From: Bradyrhizobium sp. Arg816
Lineage (GTDB): Bacteria > Pseudomonadota > Alphaproteobacteria > Rhizobiales > Xanthobacteraceae
NCBI RefSeq assembly: GCF_029989365.1
Contig: NZ_JAPRAQ010000001.1
Location: 806,001-870,000, forward strand
DNA: 64,000 nt
Reading direction: 5' to 3'
In this document: piece after piece, positions 1-9,475 of the stretch
How positions within the stretch are numbered: position 1 is the first letter of the stretch
Layout: each line of letters starts with the position of its first letter
Position numbers and translations under genes: made by a program
The notes under the pieces: model-generated
What the model was told of the DNA's origin: nothing
The model's input: only the letters and a program-made list of their open reading frames with translations
Databases searched by the model: none

Positions 1-169
1 GCTCGCATCTTCGCCATATCGGACCTCGCTTGAGTTGCGTCAGCGAGCGTGATCATCAGGCGTGCAAGATGCGATCTCAACGAGATCGATTTTATTTTCC
101 ACGATGCGGCAGCCGCGGAAAAACCGCGGCGCTCTCAAGCGGTTAGATCGACATCGACGTGAAAGCCGC
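1..169. other. Left-edge non-coding sequence
   Basis: No convincing gene is seen between the window edge and the stop codon of the minus-strand adenine deaminase gene. A short plus-strand open frame from 62 runs antisense into that gene and shows no ribosome binding site or family resemblance. Confidence 0.5.
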
Positions 170-1972
170 TCACTCGAACAGCGGCGCGAGCTCCATCTGC
201 GGCACCAGCACGAGGCCCTTGTCGGTGATGCGAATTTCCGGAATGACCGATAGCGGAATCAAATTGAAGCCCATGTAGGGGATGGTGCAGCCGGCTTCGG
301 CCCATTCCTTCTTCAGCACCTTGACCGCTTCGGCGACCTCGGTGACCCGTTTGTCGGAGAGCAGGCCGGCAATCGGCAGCGGGACCAGCGCCCTCACCTT
401 GCCGTCGGCAACGACGCAAACGCCGCCCTGCTCCGCCTTGATGGCTGATATCGCCGCCTGCATGTCGTCCTCGTTGGTGCCGGCGACGATGATGTTATGG
501 CTGTCGTGCCCGACGCTGGAGGCGACCGCGCCGCGCTTCAGGCCGAAATCCTTCAGCAGGCCGTAAGCGACATTGCCGGCCGACTTGCCGTGGCGCTCTA
601 CCACCGTGACGAAGCACAGGCCATAGCGCTCAAACAGCGACGGCCAATCCTTGGCCGGCTCGATCGCGACCTTCTCATGGATCAGCGTAATACCCGGCAG
701 CGCGGTCTTGATGGCATTGACGGTACACGCCGTCGCCGGCAGCTCCGGCGTCAGCTTGACCTTCTCCGGAAGCTTCACCGTCGCATAGGCCGCCTTCGGA
801 TATTGATAGCGTTGCGACAGCGCCTGATCGAGCCGCGGCGTAATCTTGCCATGCTCAACCACCAGCTCGCCGCCATACCAGGTGCATTGCGGTCTGAGCT
901 GATCGTCCATCAGCACGAGATCGGCGCGGCGGCCGCCGCCGAGCCCGCCGATGTCGCCCTCCATGCCGAACCGTGTGGCGCCATGCAGCGAGCCCATCGA
1001 CCAGGCCTGCTCCGGCGACATCCCCGCCTTCACGGCTTCACGCACCACCCAGTCGAGCCCGAATAGCAGCAAATCATCGGCGTCGCGGTCGTCGGTGCAC
1101 ACGGCGGTCCGCTTGTGCGAGGCCCCGAGCTCGGTGATCGTCCGGATCGCCTGCGGCAGCGAATGCCATGGCGTGGTCGGCGGACCGCCACGCAAAAAGA
1201 CCCAGACGCCGGCATCGAGCAGATCGTCGGCGATGTCGCGATCGATCGCCTCATGGGTGTCGGTGACGCCGGACGCCGCATAGGCCGCGACGAATTCACG
1301 GCCGTAAACGTGTCCGGACACCGGCCGTCCCCGCTTCAAGGCAGCGGCAAGGATGGCATGGCTGCGCTCGTCGCCCATCGTGACAGGCACAAAATCCATC
1401 TTCTCGCCGAGCGCGACCGCTTCGGGCCAGCGGTCGAACAGGCCGGCGATCTTGTCCGGCGTGAGGTCGCCGCCCGCGGTCTCCAGTTCCGCCGACGTGG
1501 CCGGCACCGTGCTCGGCACCGTCAAAAAGATCGAGAGCGGCGCCTCGCGCGCGTCCTCCAGCATCGCCTCGACACCGGCGACATCCATGACGTTGCCGAT
1601 CTCGTGGCTGTCGCAGAAGATCGTGGTGGTGCCGTTGAGGAGCGCGGCTTCGGCATAGGCGCAGGCCGTCACCATGGAGGATTCGATGTGGATGTGCGGA
1701 TCGACCAGCCCCGGCGCGATGATGCCGCCGGCGGCGTCGTAAAGCGGCACCCCGCCCCAGACCTTCTTCGCCGCCCCGGCCGGCTTCACCGCTGCGACGC
1801 GGCCACCAGTGATCCAGACCTCCCGACCGGGATGGAGGCGCTCCGAATAGGTCGAAAGCACCCGGGCCCCCGTGACCACCAGATCCGGTGCGACGCGCGC
1901 GGAGGCAACATCGGCCAGACGCCGGGTCATCGAATGCAGCGGTGCGACGGCGAAGCGGGTAAGTCTGGTCAT
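170..1972 (-). CDS. ade: Adenine deaminase
   Basis: Adenine deaminase (amidohydrolase superfamily) converts adenine to hypoxanthine and ammonia in purine salvage and nitrogen recovery. The 600-residue length fits the family. The metal-binding HIHIESS motif is at residues 93-99, a CTDDRDADD segment supplies later metal or catalytic acids, and the C-terminal half carries the SVGHDSHNI motif typical of Ade rather than of dihydroorotases or imidazolonepropionases. The first about 25 residues are rich in Arg and Ser, so translation may begin slightly downstream at Met15. The next gene on this strand begins about 85 bp upstream and is functionally unrelated, so a separate transcript is likely. The paralogous amidohydrolases with the same fold are the only serious alternative. 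Confidence 0.93.
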   Translation of the reverse strand: MTRLTRFAVAPLHSMTRRLADVASARVAPDLVVTGARVLSTYSERLHPGREVWITGGRVAAVKPAGAAKKVWGGVPLYDAAGGIIAPGLVDPHIHIESSMVTACAYAEAALLNGTTTIFCDSHEIGNVMDVAGVEAMLEDAREAPLSIFLTVPSTVPATSAELETAGGDLTPDKIAGLFDRWPEAVALGEKMDFVPVTMGDERSHAILAAALKRGRPVSGHVYGREFVAAYAASGVTDTHEAIDRDIADDLLDAGVWVFLRGGPPTTPWHSLPQAIRTITELGASHKRTAVCTDDRDADDLLLFGLDWVVREAVKAGMSPEQAWSMGSLHGATRFGMEGDIGGLGGGRRADLVLMDDQLRPQCTWYGGELVVEHGKITPRLDQALSQRYQYPKAAYATVKLPEKVKLTPELPATACTVNAIKTALPGITLIHEKVAIEPAKDWPSLFERYGLCFVTVVERHGKSAGNVAYGLLKDFGLKRGAVASSVGHDSHNIIVAGTNEDDMQAAISAIKAEQGGVCVVADGKVRALVPLPIAGLLSDKRVTEVAEAVKVLKKEWAEAGCTIPYMGFNLIPLSVIPEIRITDKGLVLVPQMELAPLFE

Positions 1973-2056
1973 CGGGCCCTCGCGTGGCGTTACGGCCCAG
2001 CGATGGTTACGCCCTGCGCCAAACCGGGCAAGCGCAAATATAACGGCAGGCCCTGC

Positions 2057-2857
2057 TTACGCTTTAGGCGCCGAACTGCCGGTCGCCCCCGCCCTTGCAG
2101 GCCTGCGCGGGTTCCGCCTTCGCGGCGGTGCGGCGGCAGCGGGCTTGACCCGAATTCGCATCGACCGGCCCTTTGATTCATCGATCTCGAACGAGTTCGT
2201 CTTGCGCACGAGGTCGCTCAGCTTGCGGAACCCGAACGTTCTCGGATCGAAATCGGACGCCAGATTGGCGAGCTGCCGGCCGACTTCGCCGAGCGCGACC
2301 CAGCCATCCTCGCTCTCCATCTGGGTGATGACCTTCTTGATGATGGGCGTGGCGGCATCGGGCGGCTGAAGCGAATTCGATCTCGAGGCGGCGTCCTGGG
2401 TGGTCGCCGGGACGGCAAGCAGGTTCTCGGTGTAGACGAACCTTCGGCAGGCCTGCCTGAAGCTTTCCGGCGTCTTCTGCTCGCCGAACCCGAACACATC
2501 GACGCCCTGCTCACGGATGCGGGCAGCCAGACGGGTAAAGTCGCTGTCGGACGAGACCAGGCAGAAGCCGTCGAACCGGCCGCTGTGAAGCAGGTCCATG
2601 GCGTCGATGACCAGGGTAATGTCGGAGGCATTCTTTCCCGTCGTATAGGCGAACTGCTGCTGCGGGATGATGGCGTGTTTGGACAGGATGTCGGCCCAGC
2701 CCCTGGACCGCGCATTGGAGAAGTCGCCATAGATGCGGCGAACGCTGGCCTCGCCGATCTTGGCAATCTCCTCGAACAGGCCATCCGCGATCTTCGCAGA
2801 GGCGTTGTCGGCATCGATCAGGACGGCGAGACGGGGCGAGCGAAGTTCCGACGGCAT
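2057..2857 (-). CDS. NYN-domain (DUF88/LabA-like) putative RNase with C-terminal OST-HTH region
   Basis: The N-terminal 150 residues form a NYN (PIN-like) nuclease domain. It starts with the metal-binding segment LAVLIDADNAS and continues with VIDAMDLL and the acidic SSDSDFTRLA motif, which match the conserved Asp positions of DUF88/LabA proteins. A linker leads to a region around ESEDGWVALGEVGRQL that resembles an OST-HTH/LOTUS RNA-binding module, and the C-terminus is a basic, Pro/Arg-rich tail. Such proteins are thought to be RNA-binding ribonucleases; the substrate is unknown. The start was placed at the ATG at 2857, which has GAGG six bases upstream, rather than the TTG at 2869. It stands alone between ade and the tct genes. 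Confidence 0.82.
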   Translation of the reverse strand: MPSELRSPRLAVLIDADNASAKIADGLFEEIAKIGEASVRRIYGDFSNARSRGWADILSKHAIIPQQQFAYTTGKNASDITLVIDAMDLLHSGRFDGFCLVSSDSDFTRLAARIREQGVDVFGFGEQKTPESFRQACRRFVYTENLLAVPATTQDAASRSNSLQPPDAATPIIKKVITQMESEDGWVALGEVGRQLANLASDFDPRTFGFRKLSDLVRKTNSFEIDESKGRSMRIRVKPAAAAPPRRRNPRRPARAGATGSSAPKA

Positions 2858-2910
2858 GGCGTTCCTCAACGAGCTGGACGCAGCATTAGAGGACGCGCGC
2901 GCCGGGACGG

Positions 2911-4413
2911 CTAGTCCTCATTCGCCTTGAAGCGCCCCATCCCCTTCAGCACGAACGGGGCCAGCAGCGCAACCAGCGCGATGCCGAGCAGCGTCGCCGA
3001 GATCGGGCTCTGGAGCAGCGCCATGGGATCGCCGAGGCTGATCGCGAGCGCGCGGCGCAGCTGGCTCTCGGCGATCGGTCCGAGGATCAGGCCGACGACG
3101 ACGGGCGCGATCGGAAAATCGAACCGGCGCATCAGGAAACCGAGCACGCCGAAGCCGGCCAGCATCGACAATTCGACCACCGACGGCTTTGCGGCGATGG
3201 TGCCCATGGTCGCGAACACGAGAATGCCGGCATAGAGCCACGGTTGCGGGATCGCGAGCAACCGCACCCACAGGCCGACCAGCGGCAGGTTGAGCACCAG
3301 CAGCATGCAATTGGCGATGAACAGGCTCGCGATCAGGCCCCAGACCAGGTCAGGCCGCTCGGCAAACAGCAGCGGCCCCGGGTTGAGGCCGTATTGCTGG
3401 AACCCCGCCAGCATCATCGCAGCGGTCGCCGAGGTCGGCAGCCCGAGCGTGAGCAACGGCACCAGCGTGCCGGCGGCGGAGGCGTTGTTGGCGGCCTCCG
3501 GTCCCGCGACGCCTTCGATCGCGCCCTTGCCGAATTCTTCCGGGTGTTTTGTAAGCCGCTTCTCGGTGGAATAGGACAGGAAGGTCGGAATCTCCGCACC
3601 GCCCGCGGGCAGCGCACCGATCGGGAAGCCGAACATGGTGCCGCGCAGCCACGGCTTCCACGAGCGCTTCCAGTCTTCCTTGGTCATCCACAGCGAGCCG
3701 CGCACCGGCTCGAGCTTTTCCTCGGTGTGGTGGCGGCGCGATGCGACGTAGAGCGCCTCGCCCACCGCGAACAGACCAACCGCAAGCGTCGTCACCTCGA
3801 CGCCGTCGAGCAATTCAGGAACGCCGAACGCAAGCCGCGCCTGACCGGTCAGCTTGTCGATGCCGACCAGGCCCAGCGTCAGGCCGATGAACAGGCTGGT
3901 CAGGCCGCGGATCGGAGAATCGCCGAAGGTCGCCGACACCGTGACGAAGGCGACGCACATCAGCGCGAAGTAATCCTCGGGACCGAAGCGCACGGCGAAA
4001 TCGACCAGCCACGGCGCGAGAAACGCCAAGCCAATCGTGGCGATGGTGCCGGCAACGAAGGAGCCGATCGCGGATGTCGCAAGCGCCGGCCCGCCGCGGC
4101 CGGCCTTGGCCATCTTGTTGCCTTCGAGCGCGGTCGCCATCGAGGCGCTCTCGCCGGGCGTGTTGATCAGGATCGCGGTGGTCGATCCGCCATACATGCC
4201 GCCGTAATAGATGCCGGCGAACATGATCAGCGAGCCGCCGGGATCGAGCTTGTAGGTGACAGGCAGCAGCAGCGCGACCGTCAGGGCCGGGCCGATGCCG
4301 GGCAGCACGCCGACGGCCGTGCCGAGGAACACGCCGATCAGCGCATAGAGCAGGTTCATCGGCTGGACGGCGACCGCCATGCCGTGGGCCAGCGCGGCAA
4401 AGGTGTCCATCAC
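2911..4413 (-). CDS. tctA: Tripartite tricarboxylate transporter, large permease TctA
   Basis: A 500-residue integral membrane protein of the TctA family, the large permease of TTT transporters for citrate-like and other carboxylates. The family signature is clear near residues 35-90: a [16 protein letters not shown] run followed by [22 protein letters not shown]. Multiple hydrophobic segments span the whole length, close to the 12 expected. Its start overlaps the tctB stop by four bases (ATGA), showing translational coupling in a tctC-tctB-tctA operon that is transcribed leftward. The substrate cannot be read from the sequence; the neighbouring IclR regulator suggests control by an organic acid. 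Confidence 0.95.
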   Translation of the reverse strand: MMDTFAALAHGMAVAVQPMNLLYALIGVFLGTAVGVLPGIGPALTVALLLPVTYKLDPGGSLIMFAGIYYGGMYGGSTTAILINTPGESASMATALEGNKMAKAGRGGPALATSAIGSFVAGTIATIGLAFLAPWLVDFAVRFGPEDYFALMCVAFVTVSATFGDSPIRGLTSLFIGLTLGLVGIDKLTGQARLAFGVPELLDGVEVTTLAVGLFAVGEALYVASRRHHTEEKLEPVRGSLWMTKEDWKRSWKPWLRGTMFGFPIGALPAGGAEIPTFLSYSTEKRLTKHPEEFGKGAIEGVAGPEAANNASAAGTLVPLLTLGLPTSATAAMMLAGFQQYGLNPGPLLFAERPDLVWGLIASLFIANCMLLVLNLPLVGLWVRLLAIPQPWLYAGILVFATMGTIAAKPSVVELSMLAGFGVLGFLMRRFDFPIAPVVVGLILGPIAESQLRRALAISLGDPMALLQSPISATLLGIALVALLAPFVLKGMGRFKANED

Positions 4414-4895
4414 AGCAGTCGCTCCAGCGGGCCGGTCGGAAGGCTCAGCGTCAACAGCCGGTCGAACGCGAGATAGATGAGAGTGGACATCACGAGAGCG
4501 ATGATGCTGTCGACGAGGACGGCACGGCGCCCGAAGGCCGCCGACGTCGTGACGAACAGCGCCGACGTCGCCAGGATGAAGCCGCCGCCGAGGCCGATGA
4601 TGGCAATGAGGAGCGCAAGGCCAACCAGGATCAGAACCACCGGCACGGGATCGGCGCTCTCGCGCGCCGGCAGATTGCCGCGCAGTGCGTCGATGAAATT
4701 ACCGATCGCGAGCAGCGCGAGGCCGGTGGCGACCACGACCGGCATCGCCTCCGGTCCCATCCCGTACATCGCAGTGGATTGCAGCCCGCGCGCGTCCCAG
4801 ACCAGCACCGCGGCGAGCACGGCGAGCAGCGCAGCAATGACGATGCCGGCGCGATCGACGCGCCGCGGCGGCTGGACGGGATCGCCTGAGGTCAT
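4410..4895 (-). CDS. tctB: Tripartite tricarboxylate transporter, small permease TctB
   Basis: A 161-residue protein with four predicted transmembrane segments, the size and topology of TctB. The first membrane segment follows a short charged N-terminus, and two long hydrophobic stretches ([20 protein letters not shown] and the following ILATSALFV) lie centrally. It sits between tctC and tctA with four-base ATGA overlaps on both sides, so the three are coupled. TctB is poorly conserved in sequence, so the call depends largely on position, length and topology. Confidence 0.9.
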   Translation of the reverse strand: MTSGDPVQPPRRVDRAGIVIAALLAVLAAVLVWDARGLQSTAMYGMGPEAMPVVVATGLALLAIGNFIDALRGNLPARESADPVPVVLILVGLALLIAIIGLGGGFILATSALFVTTSAAFGRRAVLVDSIIALVMSTLIYLAFDRLLTLSLPTGPLERLL

Positions 4896-5860
4896 GACTT
4901 GACCAGGCCGACCGATTTCAGCACGTCGGTGACGCGCACGGTTTCCTTCTTCAGGAAGTCGGCGAAGGCGTCGCCGCCGAGATAGGCGTCCTCCCAGCCC
5001 TTCTGCTTGAGGATCTCCTTCCAGGCGTCCGACTTCACCATCTTCTCGACCGCATCGCTCAGCGTCTTGCGCTGCTCCGGCGTGATGCCGGGAGGCGCGA
5101 CCACCGAACGCCAGTTGGCGATCACGAGGTCGATGCCCTGCTCTTTGAAGGTCGGGGTCTCGCTGCCCGCGATGCGCTTCTCCGATGTCACGCCGATCGC
5201 GCGCAGCTTGCCGGACTTGATCTGCCCCTCATATTCGCTCAACCCCGAAATGCCCGCGGTGACCTTTCCGCCCAGGATCGCTGCCAGCGATTCGCCGCCG
5301 CCGGAGAACGGGATGTAGTTGATCTTCTTCGCATCGGCGCCGACGGCGCCGGCAAACAACGCCGCCATGACATGGTCGACGCCGCCGGCCGAGCCGCCGG
5401 CGAAGGTCACCTTGGCGATGTCGGCCTTCACTGCCGTGGCCAGATCCTGCGCGGTCTTGATCGGCGAATTCGCCGGTACCACGATCACCTGGATTTCCTC
5501 GGTGAGGCGCGCGATCGGCGTCACCTGCTCGAGCGTCACCGGCGATTTGTTCATGGCGAGCGCGCCCACCATGACGAAGCCGTTGACCATCAGCTGGTTG
5601 CCGTCGCCCTTGGCGCTATTGACGAACTGCGCGATGCCGACGCTGCCGCCGGCGCCGGGAACGTTGGTGACCTGCACGCTGCGCGCGACGCCCGAAGCGA
5701 CCAGCGCCTGCTGCATCGAGCGCGCGGTCTGGTCCCAGCCACCGCCCGGGGCCGCCGGCGCCATCAGCTTGAGCTCGAGCTGCTGGGCCAACGCGAGCGT
5801 AGCTGCCGCAAGGGTCAGCGCGACGGCTGCGCCGACAAGGCGCGCGGGAAATTTGAACAT
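4892..5860 (-). CDS. tctC: Bug-family periplasmic substrate-binding protein TctC
   Basis: The periplasmic receptor of the TTT transporter. An N-terminal signal peptide (MFKFPARLVGAAVALTLAAA...) ends near an Ala-Gln-Gln boundary. The mature protein begins with the Bug motif region MAPAAPGGGWDQTAR, which contacts the carboxylate in known structures, and contains the NVPGAGGSVG loop. An upstream in-frame ATG at 5875 is less likely because GGAG abuts it directly but sits nine bases from the ATG at 5860. It is the first gene of the operon, so the receptor is made before the two permease subunits. Bug proteins are highly paralogous and the ligand is not predictable. Confidence 0.93.
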   Translation of the reverse strand: MFKFPARLVGAAVALTLAAATLALAQQLELKLMAPAAPGGGWDQTARSMQQALVASGVARSVQVTNVPGAGGSVGIAQFVNSAKGDGNQLMVNGFVMVGALAMNKSPVTLEQVTPIARLTEEIQVIVVPANSPIKTAQDLATAVKADIAKVTFAGGSAGGVDHVMAALFAGAVGADAKKINYIPFSGGGESLAAILGGKVTAGISGLSEYEGQIKSGKLRAIGVTSEKRIAGSETPTFKEQGIDLVIANWRSVVAPPGITPEQRKTLSDAVEKMVKSDAWKEILKQKGWEDAYLGGDAFADFLKKETVRVTDVLKSVGLVKS

Positions 5861-5974
5861 GGGGGCATTCTCCAAGGCTCGTGCGGACGTCGTTGATCGG
5901 TTGCCGCATTGTGTCGTTTGGTCGCATATCAGCCAAAACGGCCGATGCTGTCCAGCGACAGGCCCGGTTCCTTG

Positions 5975-6817
5975 TTAGCCAGACTTCGGAATCACCCCGC
6001 CGAGCGCGACGGTCAATTCGCCGGCGACTTCGCGCACGATTTGGCCGATTTCCAGCAATCTGTCGTCGGTCAGGCGGCTGGTCATGCCCGAGACGGAAAT
6101 CGCCGCAAGCGGCTCTGCGCAGTCGTTGTAGACCACTGCGGCAATACAGCGCAGGCCCATACAGGCTTCTTCATCGTCGAGCGCAAAACCCTGCTTGCGG
6201 ATCTTCTCGAGCTCCTTGAACAGGTCGCCCGGCCGCACGATCGACTTCTCGGTCAGGCGGGGCATGCCGTGATGGCGGATGACCGCGCCGACGTCCTCGT
6301 CCGAATAAGTCGCGAGCACTGCCTTGCCGACGCCTGACGTCACCATGGCGACGCGGCCGCCGACCTGGGTCAGCGAGCGCATGATCTCGCGGCTCTCCAT
6401 GCGGGTCAGCACGATGATGAACTCGTCGTCGACGACAGCGAGGTTGGCGGTCTCGCGGGTGAGATCGCGCAGCTTGCGCAAGTAAGGAATCGCCTGCGTG
6501 GAGAAATTACGCCGCCGGGCAAAGCTCGCGCCCACGGTAAAACTGCGCACGCCGACATGCCATTTGGACTCGGCGCGGTCGAACTGCACGAAGCGGCGGC
6601 TTTCCAGCGTCGCCAGCAGCCGGTGCACGGTCGAGGCGGACAGGCCGGTGCGCACGGCGAGGTCGCTGAGGCGATAGCCTTCGTCGTCTTCGGCCAGTGT
6701 TTCGAGGATCGACAGCGCGCGGTCGACGGACTGCACGCCGCCATCGCGCGCGTCGTGGTCGGCCTCCGATGGCGATCGAGGCTCGAGCGATTTGCGCCGG
6801 ATCACGTTCTTGCTCAT
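5975..6817 (-). CDS. IclR-family transcriptional regulator
   Basis: A 280-residue regulator with an N-terminal winged helix-turn-helix (residues about 27-90, including the LSDLAVRTGLSASTVHRLL recognition segment) and a C-terminal IclR effector domain containing a GLRCIAAVV segment and an ISVSGM segment near the end. It lies about 115 bp upstream of tctC on the same strand, so it may control the tctCBA transporter or be cotranscribed with it. IclR proteins usually bind small carboxylates or aromatic acids. The effector is not known. Confidence 0.9.
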   Translation of the reverse strand: MSKNVIRRKSLEPRSPSEADHDARDGGVQSVDRALSILETLAEDDEGYRLSDLAVRTGLSASTVHRLLATLESRRFVQFDRAESKWHVGVRSFTVGASFARRRNFSTQAIPYLRKLRDLTRETANLAVVDDEFIIVLTRMESREIMRSLTQVGGRVAMVTSGVGKAVLATYSDEDVGAVIRHHGMPRLTEKSIVRPGDLFKELEKIRKQGFALDDEEACMGLRCIAAVVYNDCAEPLAAISVSGMTSRLTDDRLLEIGQIVREVAGELTVALGGVIPKSG

Positions 6818-6854
6818 CGCGACCTGACCGTTCTCCCTCGCCCTATTCTTATTT

Positions 6855-6989
6855 CCCTCTCCCCGCTTGCGGGGAGGGGTCAGGGTGAGGGGGAGTCTCC
6901 GCGAGGACGGTGACAGTCAGACTCGTGGAGAGTCCCCCTCACCCGAATTGCTTCGCAATTCGACCTCTCCCCGCACGCGGGGAGAGGTG
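6855..6989. repeat. Composite GC-rich inverted repeat (REP-like)
   Basis: Two arms read CCCCGCTTGCGGGGAGGGGT and, reversed, ACCTCTCCCCGCACGCGGGG. Each arm is itself a hairpin, and they flank a central CCCTCACCC/GGGTGAGGG complement. The structure separates iclR from the CoA-ligase gene and could terminate the latter's leftward transcript. It matches the style of palindromic intergenic repeats that I recall as common in bradyrhizobia. Confidence 0.75.
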
Positions 6990-7033
6990 AATAACCACCC
7001 GCTCCGGATCATATCGAAGCGGCTTCGTCATAC

Positions 7034-9163
7034 TCAGAGCAGCCCTGCTCCGCGCGCCCACTTGTACTTGGCGCCGAGCACCTCGACCGGAAGCTCGGTG
7101 GAGTAGGCGTAGGCCGGGATGCCGTTCTGGTAGAGATATTCGGCGGCTTCCTCGACCTCGACGTCGCCGGCGAGCGAGGCGACGATCGGCTTCACGAAGC
7201 CCTTGGCCTCCATCTCCTTCTTCACCTCGACCATGTTGCGGGCGAACACCATCGGCGGCGTGACGATGGTGTGCCAGTAGCCGAGGATCAGCGAATGGAT
7301 CCGCTCGTCCGACAGGCCGAGCTTCACCGTGTTGACGTAGGTGATCGGCGGCTCGCCGCCGGTGATATCCACAGGATTTCCGGCCGCACCGAACGGCGGG
7401 ATGAACTTGCGGAAGGCCGCATCCAGATCCGGCGGCATCGACATCAGCGACAGGCCGTTGTCGACGCAGGAGTCCGACAGCAGCACGCCCGAGCCGCCCG
7501 CACCGGTGATGATCAGGACGTTCTCGCCCTTCGGCGTCGGCAGCACCGGCACGCCGCGGGCGAATTCGAGCAGCTGCCGCAGCGAACGGGCGCGGATCAC
7601 GCCCGACTGCGCCAGGACGTCCTCGTAGATCTTGTCGTTACCGGCGAGCGCGCCGGTATGCGACGAGGCCGCCTTGGCGCCGGCCGAGGTGCGGCCGGCC
7701 TTGAGCACGACGACCGGCTTCTTCTTGGAGACGCGCTTGGCGGCTTCCGCGAACGCACGGCCGTCCTTGAGGTCTTCGCAGTGCTGCGCGATCAGGTTCG
7801 TGTTCGGATCCTGCTCGAAGAAGGCGAGCAGATCGTCTTCGTCGATATCGGACTTGTTGCCGAGGCCGACGATCGCCGAGACGCCCATCTTGGCCGAGCG
7901 CGAGAAGCCGATGATGGCCATGCCGATGCCGCCCGACTGCGACGACAGCGCCGCGTGGCCCTTGACGTCGTAAGCCGTGCAGAAGGTCGCGCAGAGATTG
8001 GCCGGCGTATAGTAGAAGCCGTAAATGTTCGGCCCCATCAGGCGGATGTCGTACTTCTTGCCGACCTCGACGATCTCGGCTTGAAGCTCCGGCGCGCCGG
8101 CTTCGGCGAAGCCCGACGGAATCAGCACCGCACCCGGGATTTTCTTCTCGCCGCATTCGGTGAGCGCCGCCGCCACGAACTTCGCGGGGATCGCGAACAC
8201 GGCCGTGTCGATCACGCCCGGAACGTCCTTGACGCTCTTGTAGGCCTTGTAGCCGAGGATCTCGGATGCCTTGGGATGGATCGGATAGATGTCGCCCTTG
8301 TAGCCGCCGTTGATGAGGTTCTTCATCACGGAGTTGCCGATCTTGCCGTCCTCGGCGGAAGCGCCGACCACGGCGACCGCCTTCGGCTGCATGATACGGC
8401 TCATGGCCGCGACGATCTCTTCGGTCGGGCGCGGCTTGGGCTTCGGCACATAGGCGAAGTCGACGACGATGCGCACGTCGGCGGCGATCGCGTCCTTGGC
8501 CGTCGCGAACACCGGGTTGAGATCGAGCTCGACGATTTCGGGGAAATCGGTGACGAGTTGCGAGACCTTGACGATGACGTCGGCGAGCGCCGTACGGTTC
8601 ACCGCCTCGCCGCCGCGAACGCCCTTCAAAATCTCATGCGCCTGGATGCCGTCGAGCATCGAGAGCGCGTCTTCCTTGGTTGCGGGCGCGAGGCGGAAGG
8701 TAATGTCCTTCAGGACTTCGACCAGCACGCCGCCGAGGCCGAAGGCGACCAGCTTGCCGAACGAGCCGTCGGTGATCGAGCCGACGATGACTTCGGTGCC
8801 GCCGGCCAGCATCTGCTGCACCTGGACGCCCTCGATCTTGGCATCGGACTTGTACTTCTTGGCGTTGGAGAGAATGGTCTCGTAGGCCTTCTCGGCATCC
8901 TCGGCCGTCTTGAGGCCGACGATGACGCCGCCGGCTTCGGTCTTGTGGAGAATGTCCGGCGAGACGATCTTCATCACCACCGGGAAGCCCATCGAGGAGG
9001 CCATTTTGCCGGCCTCACCCGCCGACCTGGCCACGCCCTCCTTCGGCACCGGAATGCCGTAGGCGTCGCAGACCAGCTTGCCTTCCGGCGCGGTCAGGCT
9101 GGTGCGGTTGTCCGCCTTGACCTGGTCGAGCACTTTGCGGACGGCATCTTTGGAATTGGACAT
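7034..9163 (-). CDS. ADP-forming acyl-CoA synthetase (acetate--CoA ligase family), candidate oxalate/formate CoA ligase
   Basis: A 709-residue fused NDP-forming acyl-CoA synthetase. Domain order is ATP-grasp (residues about 10-230, with VMKIVSPDILHKTEAGGV typical of the family), CoA-binding Rossmann domain (about 255-380, VAVVGASAEDGKIGNSV), then succinyl-CoA-ligase-like domains carrying the phosphorylatable His in SSHTGALAGNDK. The order is inverted relative to the archaeal alpha-beta form but is common in bacterial PAT-like proteins. It makes or uses an acyl-CoA thioester with ATP/ADP. It is divergent from the GntR/oxc genes, and its promoter region carries the same 17-bp operator, so oxalate or formate is a reasonable substrate guess. 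The substrate is inference only. Confidence 0.85.
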   Translation of the reverse strand: MSNSKDAVRKVLDQVKADNRTSLTAPEGKLVCDAYGIPVPKEGVARSAGEAGKMASSMGFPVVMKIVSPDILHKTEAGGVIVGLKTAEDAEKAYETILSNAKKYKSDAKIEGVQVQQMLAGGTEVIVGSITDGSFGKLVAFGLGGVLVEVLKDITFRLAPATKEDALSMLDGIQAHEILKGVRGGEAVNRTALADVIVKVSQLVTDFPEIVELDLNPVFATAKDAIAADVRIVVDFAYVPKPKPRPTEEIVAAMSRIMQPKAVAVVGASAEDGKIGNSVMKNLINGGYKGDIYPIHPKASEILGYKAYKSVKDVPGVIDTAVFAIPAKFVAAALTECGEKKIPGAVLIPSGFAEAGAPELQAEIVEVGKKYDIRLMGPNIYGFYYTPANLCATFCTAYDVKGHAALSSQSGGIGMAIIGFSRSAKMGVSAIVGLGNKSDIDEDDLLAFFEQDPNTNLIAQHCEDLKDGRAFAEAAKRVSKKKPVVVLKAGRTSAGAKAASSHTGALAGNDKIYEDVLAQSGVIRARSLRQLLEFARGVPVLPTPKGENVLIITGAGGSGVLLSDSCVDNGLSLMSMPPDLDAAFRKFIPPFGAAGNPVDITGGEPPITYVNTVKLGLSDERIHSLILGYWHTIVTPPMVFARNMVEVKKEMEAKGFVKPIVASLAGDVEVEEAAEYLYQNGIPAYAYSTELPVEVLGAKYKWARGAGLL

Positions 9164-9321
9164 ATGGCTTCTCCCTTGACCTCAGTTCGTTCTTTTCAAA
9201 GCGCGCGCATGTAGCGGCTGCCAGTGATGCTTGCCATTCGCCGCGCTCTGTTCCATGTCGCGGAACGGAGTGGCATAAAGCCCACATTACTCCGCCGCTT
9301 TGGATCAAAAATGGCTGGCGA

Positions 9322-9338
9322 TGGCATTTGGTATGCCA
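9322..9338. promoter_or_regulatory. GntR-type operator, site 1
   Basis: TGGCATTTGGTATGCCA is an inverted repeat (TGGCAT-N5-ATGCCA). It lies upstream of the leftward CoA-ligase gene. A minus-strand TTGACA at 9354-9349 places the site inside the promoter of that gene, which fits repression by the adjacent GntR protein. Confidence 0.75.
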
Positions 9339-9393
9339 GAAGCCAACTTGTCAAGCTGCTGCATGACTTAGAACGCCGCAAAAAATAGCCAGC

Positions 9394-9399
9394 TTGACA
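9394..9399 (+). promoter_or_regulatory. Putative -35 box of the gntR-oxc promoter
   Basis: TTGACA lies three bases upstream of operator site 2 and about 80 bp before the gntR start. No good -10 hexamer is found at 16-18 bp spacing, so the promoter assignment is tentative. A TTGAC-like hexamer precedes most other copies of the operator at one to three bases. Confidence 0.45.
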
Positions 9400-9402
9400 T
9401 TC

Positions 9403-9419
9403 TGGCATGTGGTATGCCA
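9403..9419. promoter_or_regulatory. GntR-type operator, site 2
   Basis: TGGCATGTGGTATGCCA is the same inverted repeat as site 1, 81 bp away start to start. It lies upstream of gntR, so the regulator probably controls its own gene as well as the divergent CoA ligase. Confidence 0.78.
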
Positions 9420-9475
9420 AAAACTTTCCCGTTAATAATCCTGTAAAAGACGACTCCCACTGGAGGAGATTCGTC

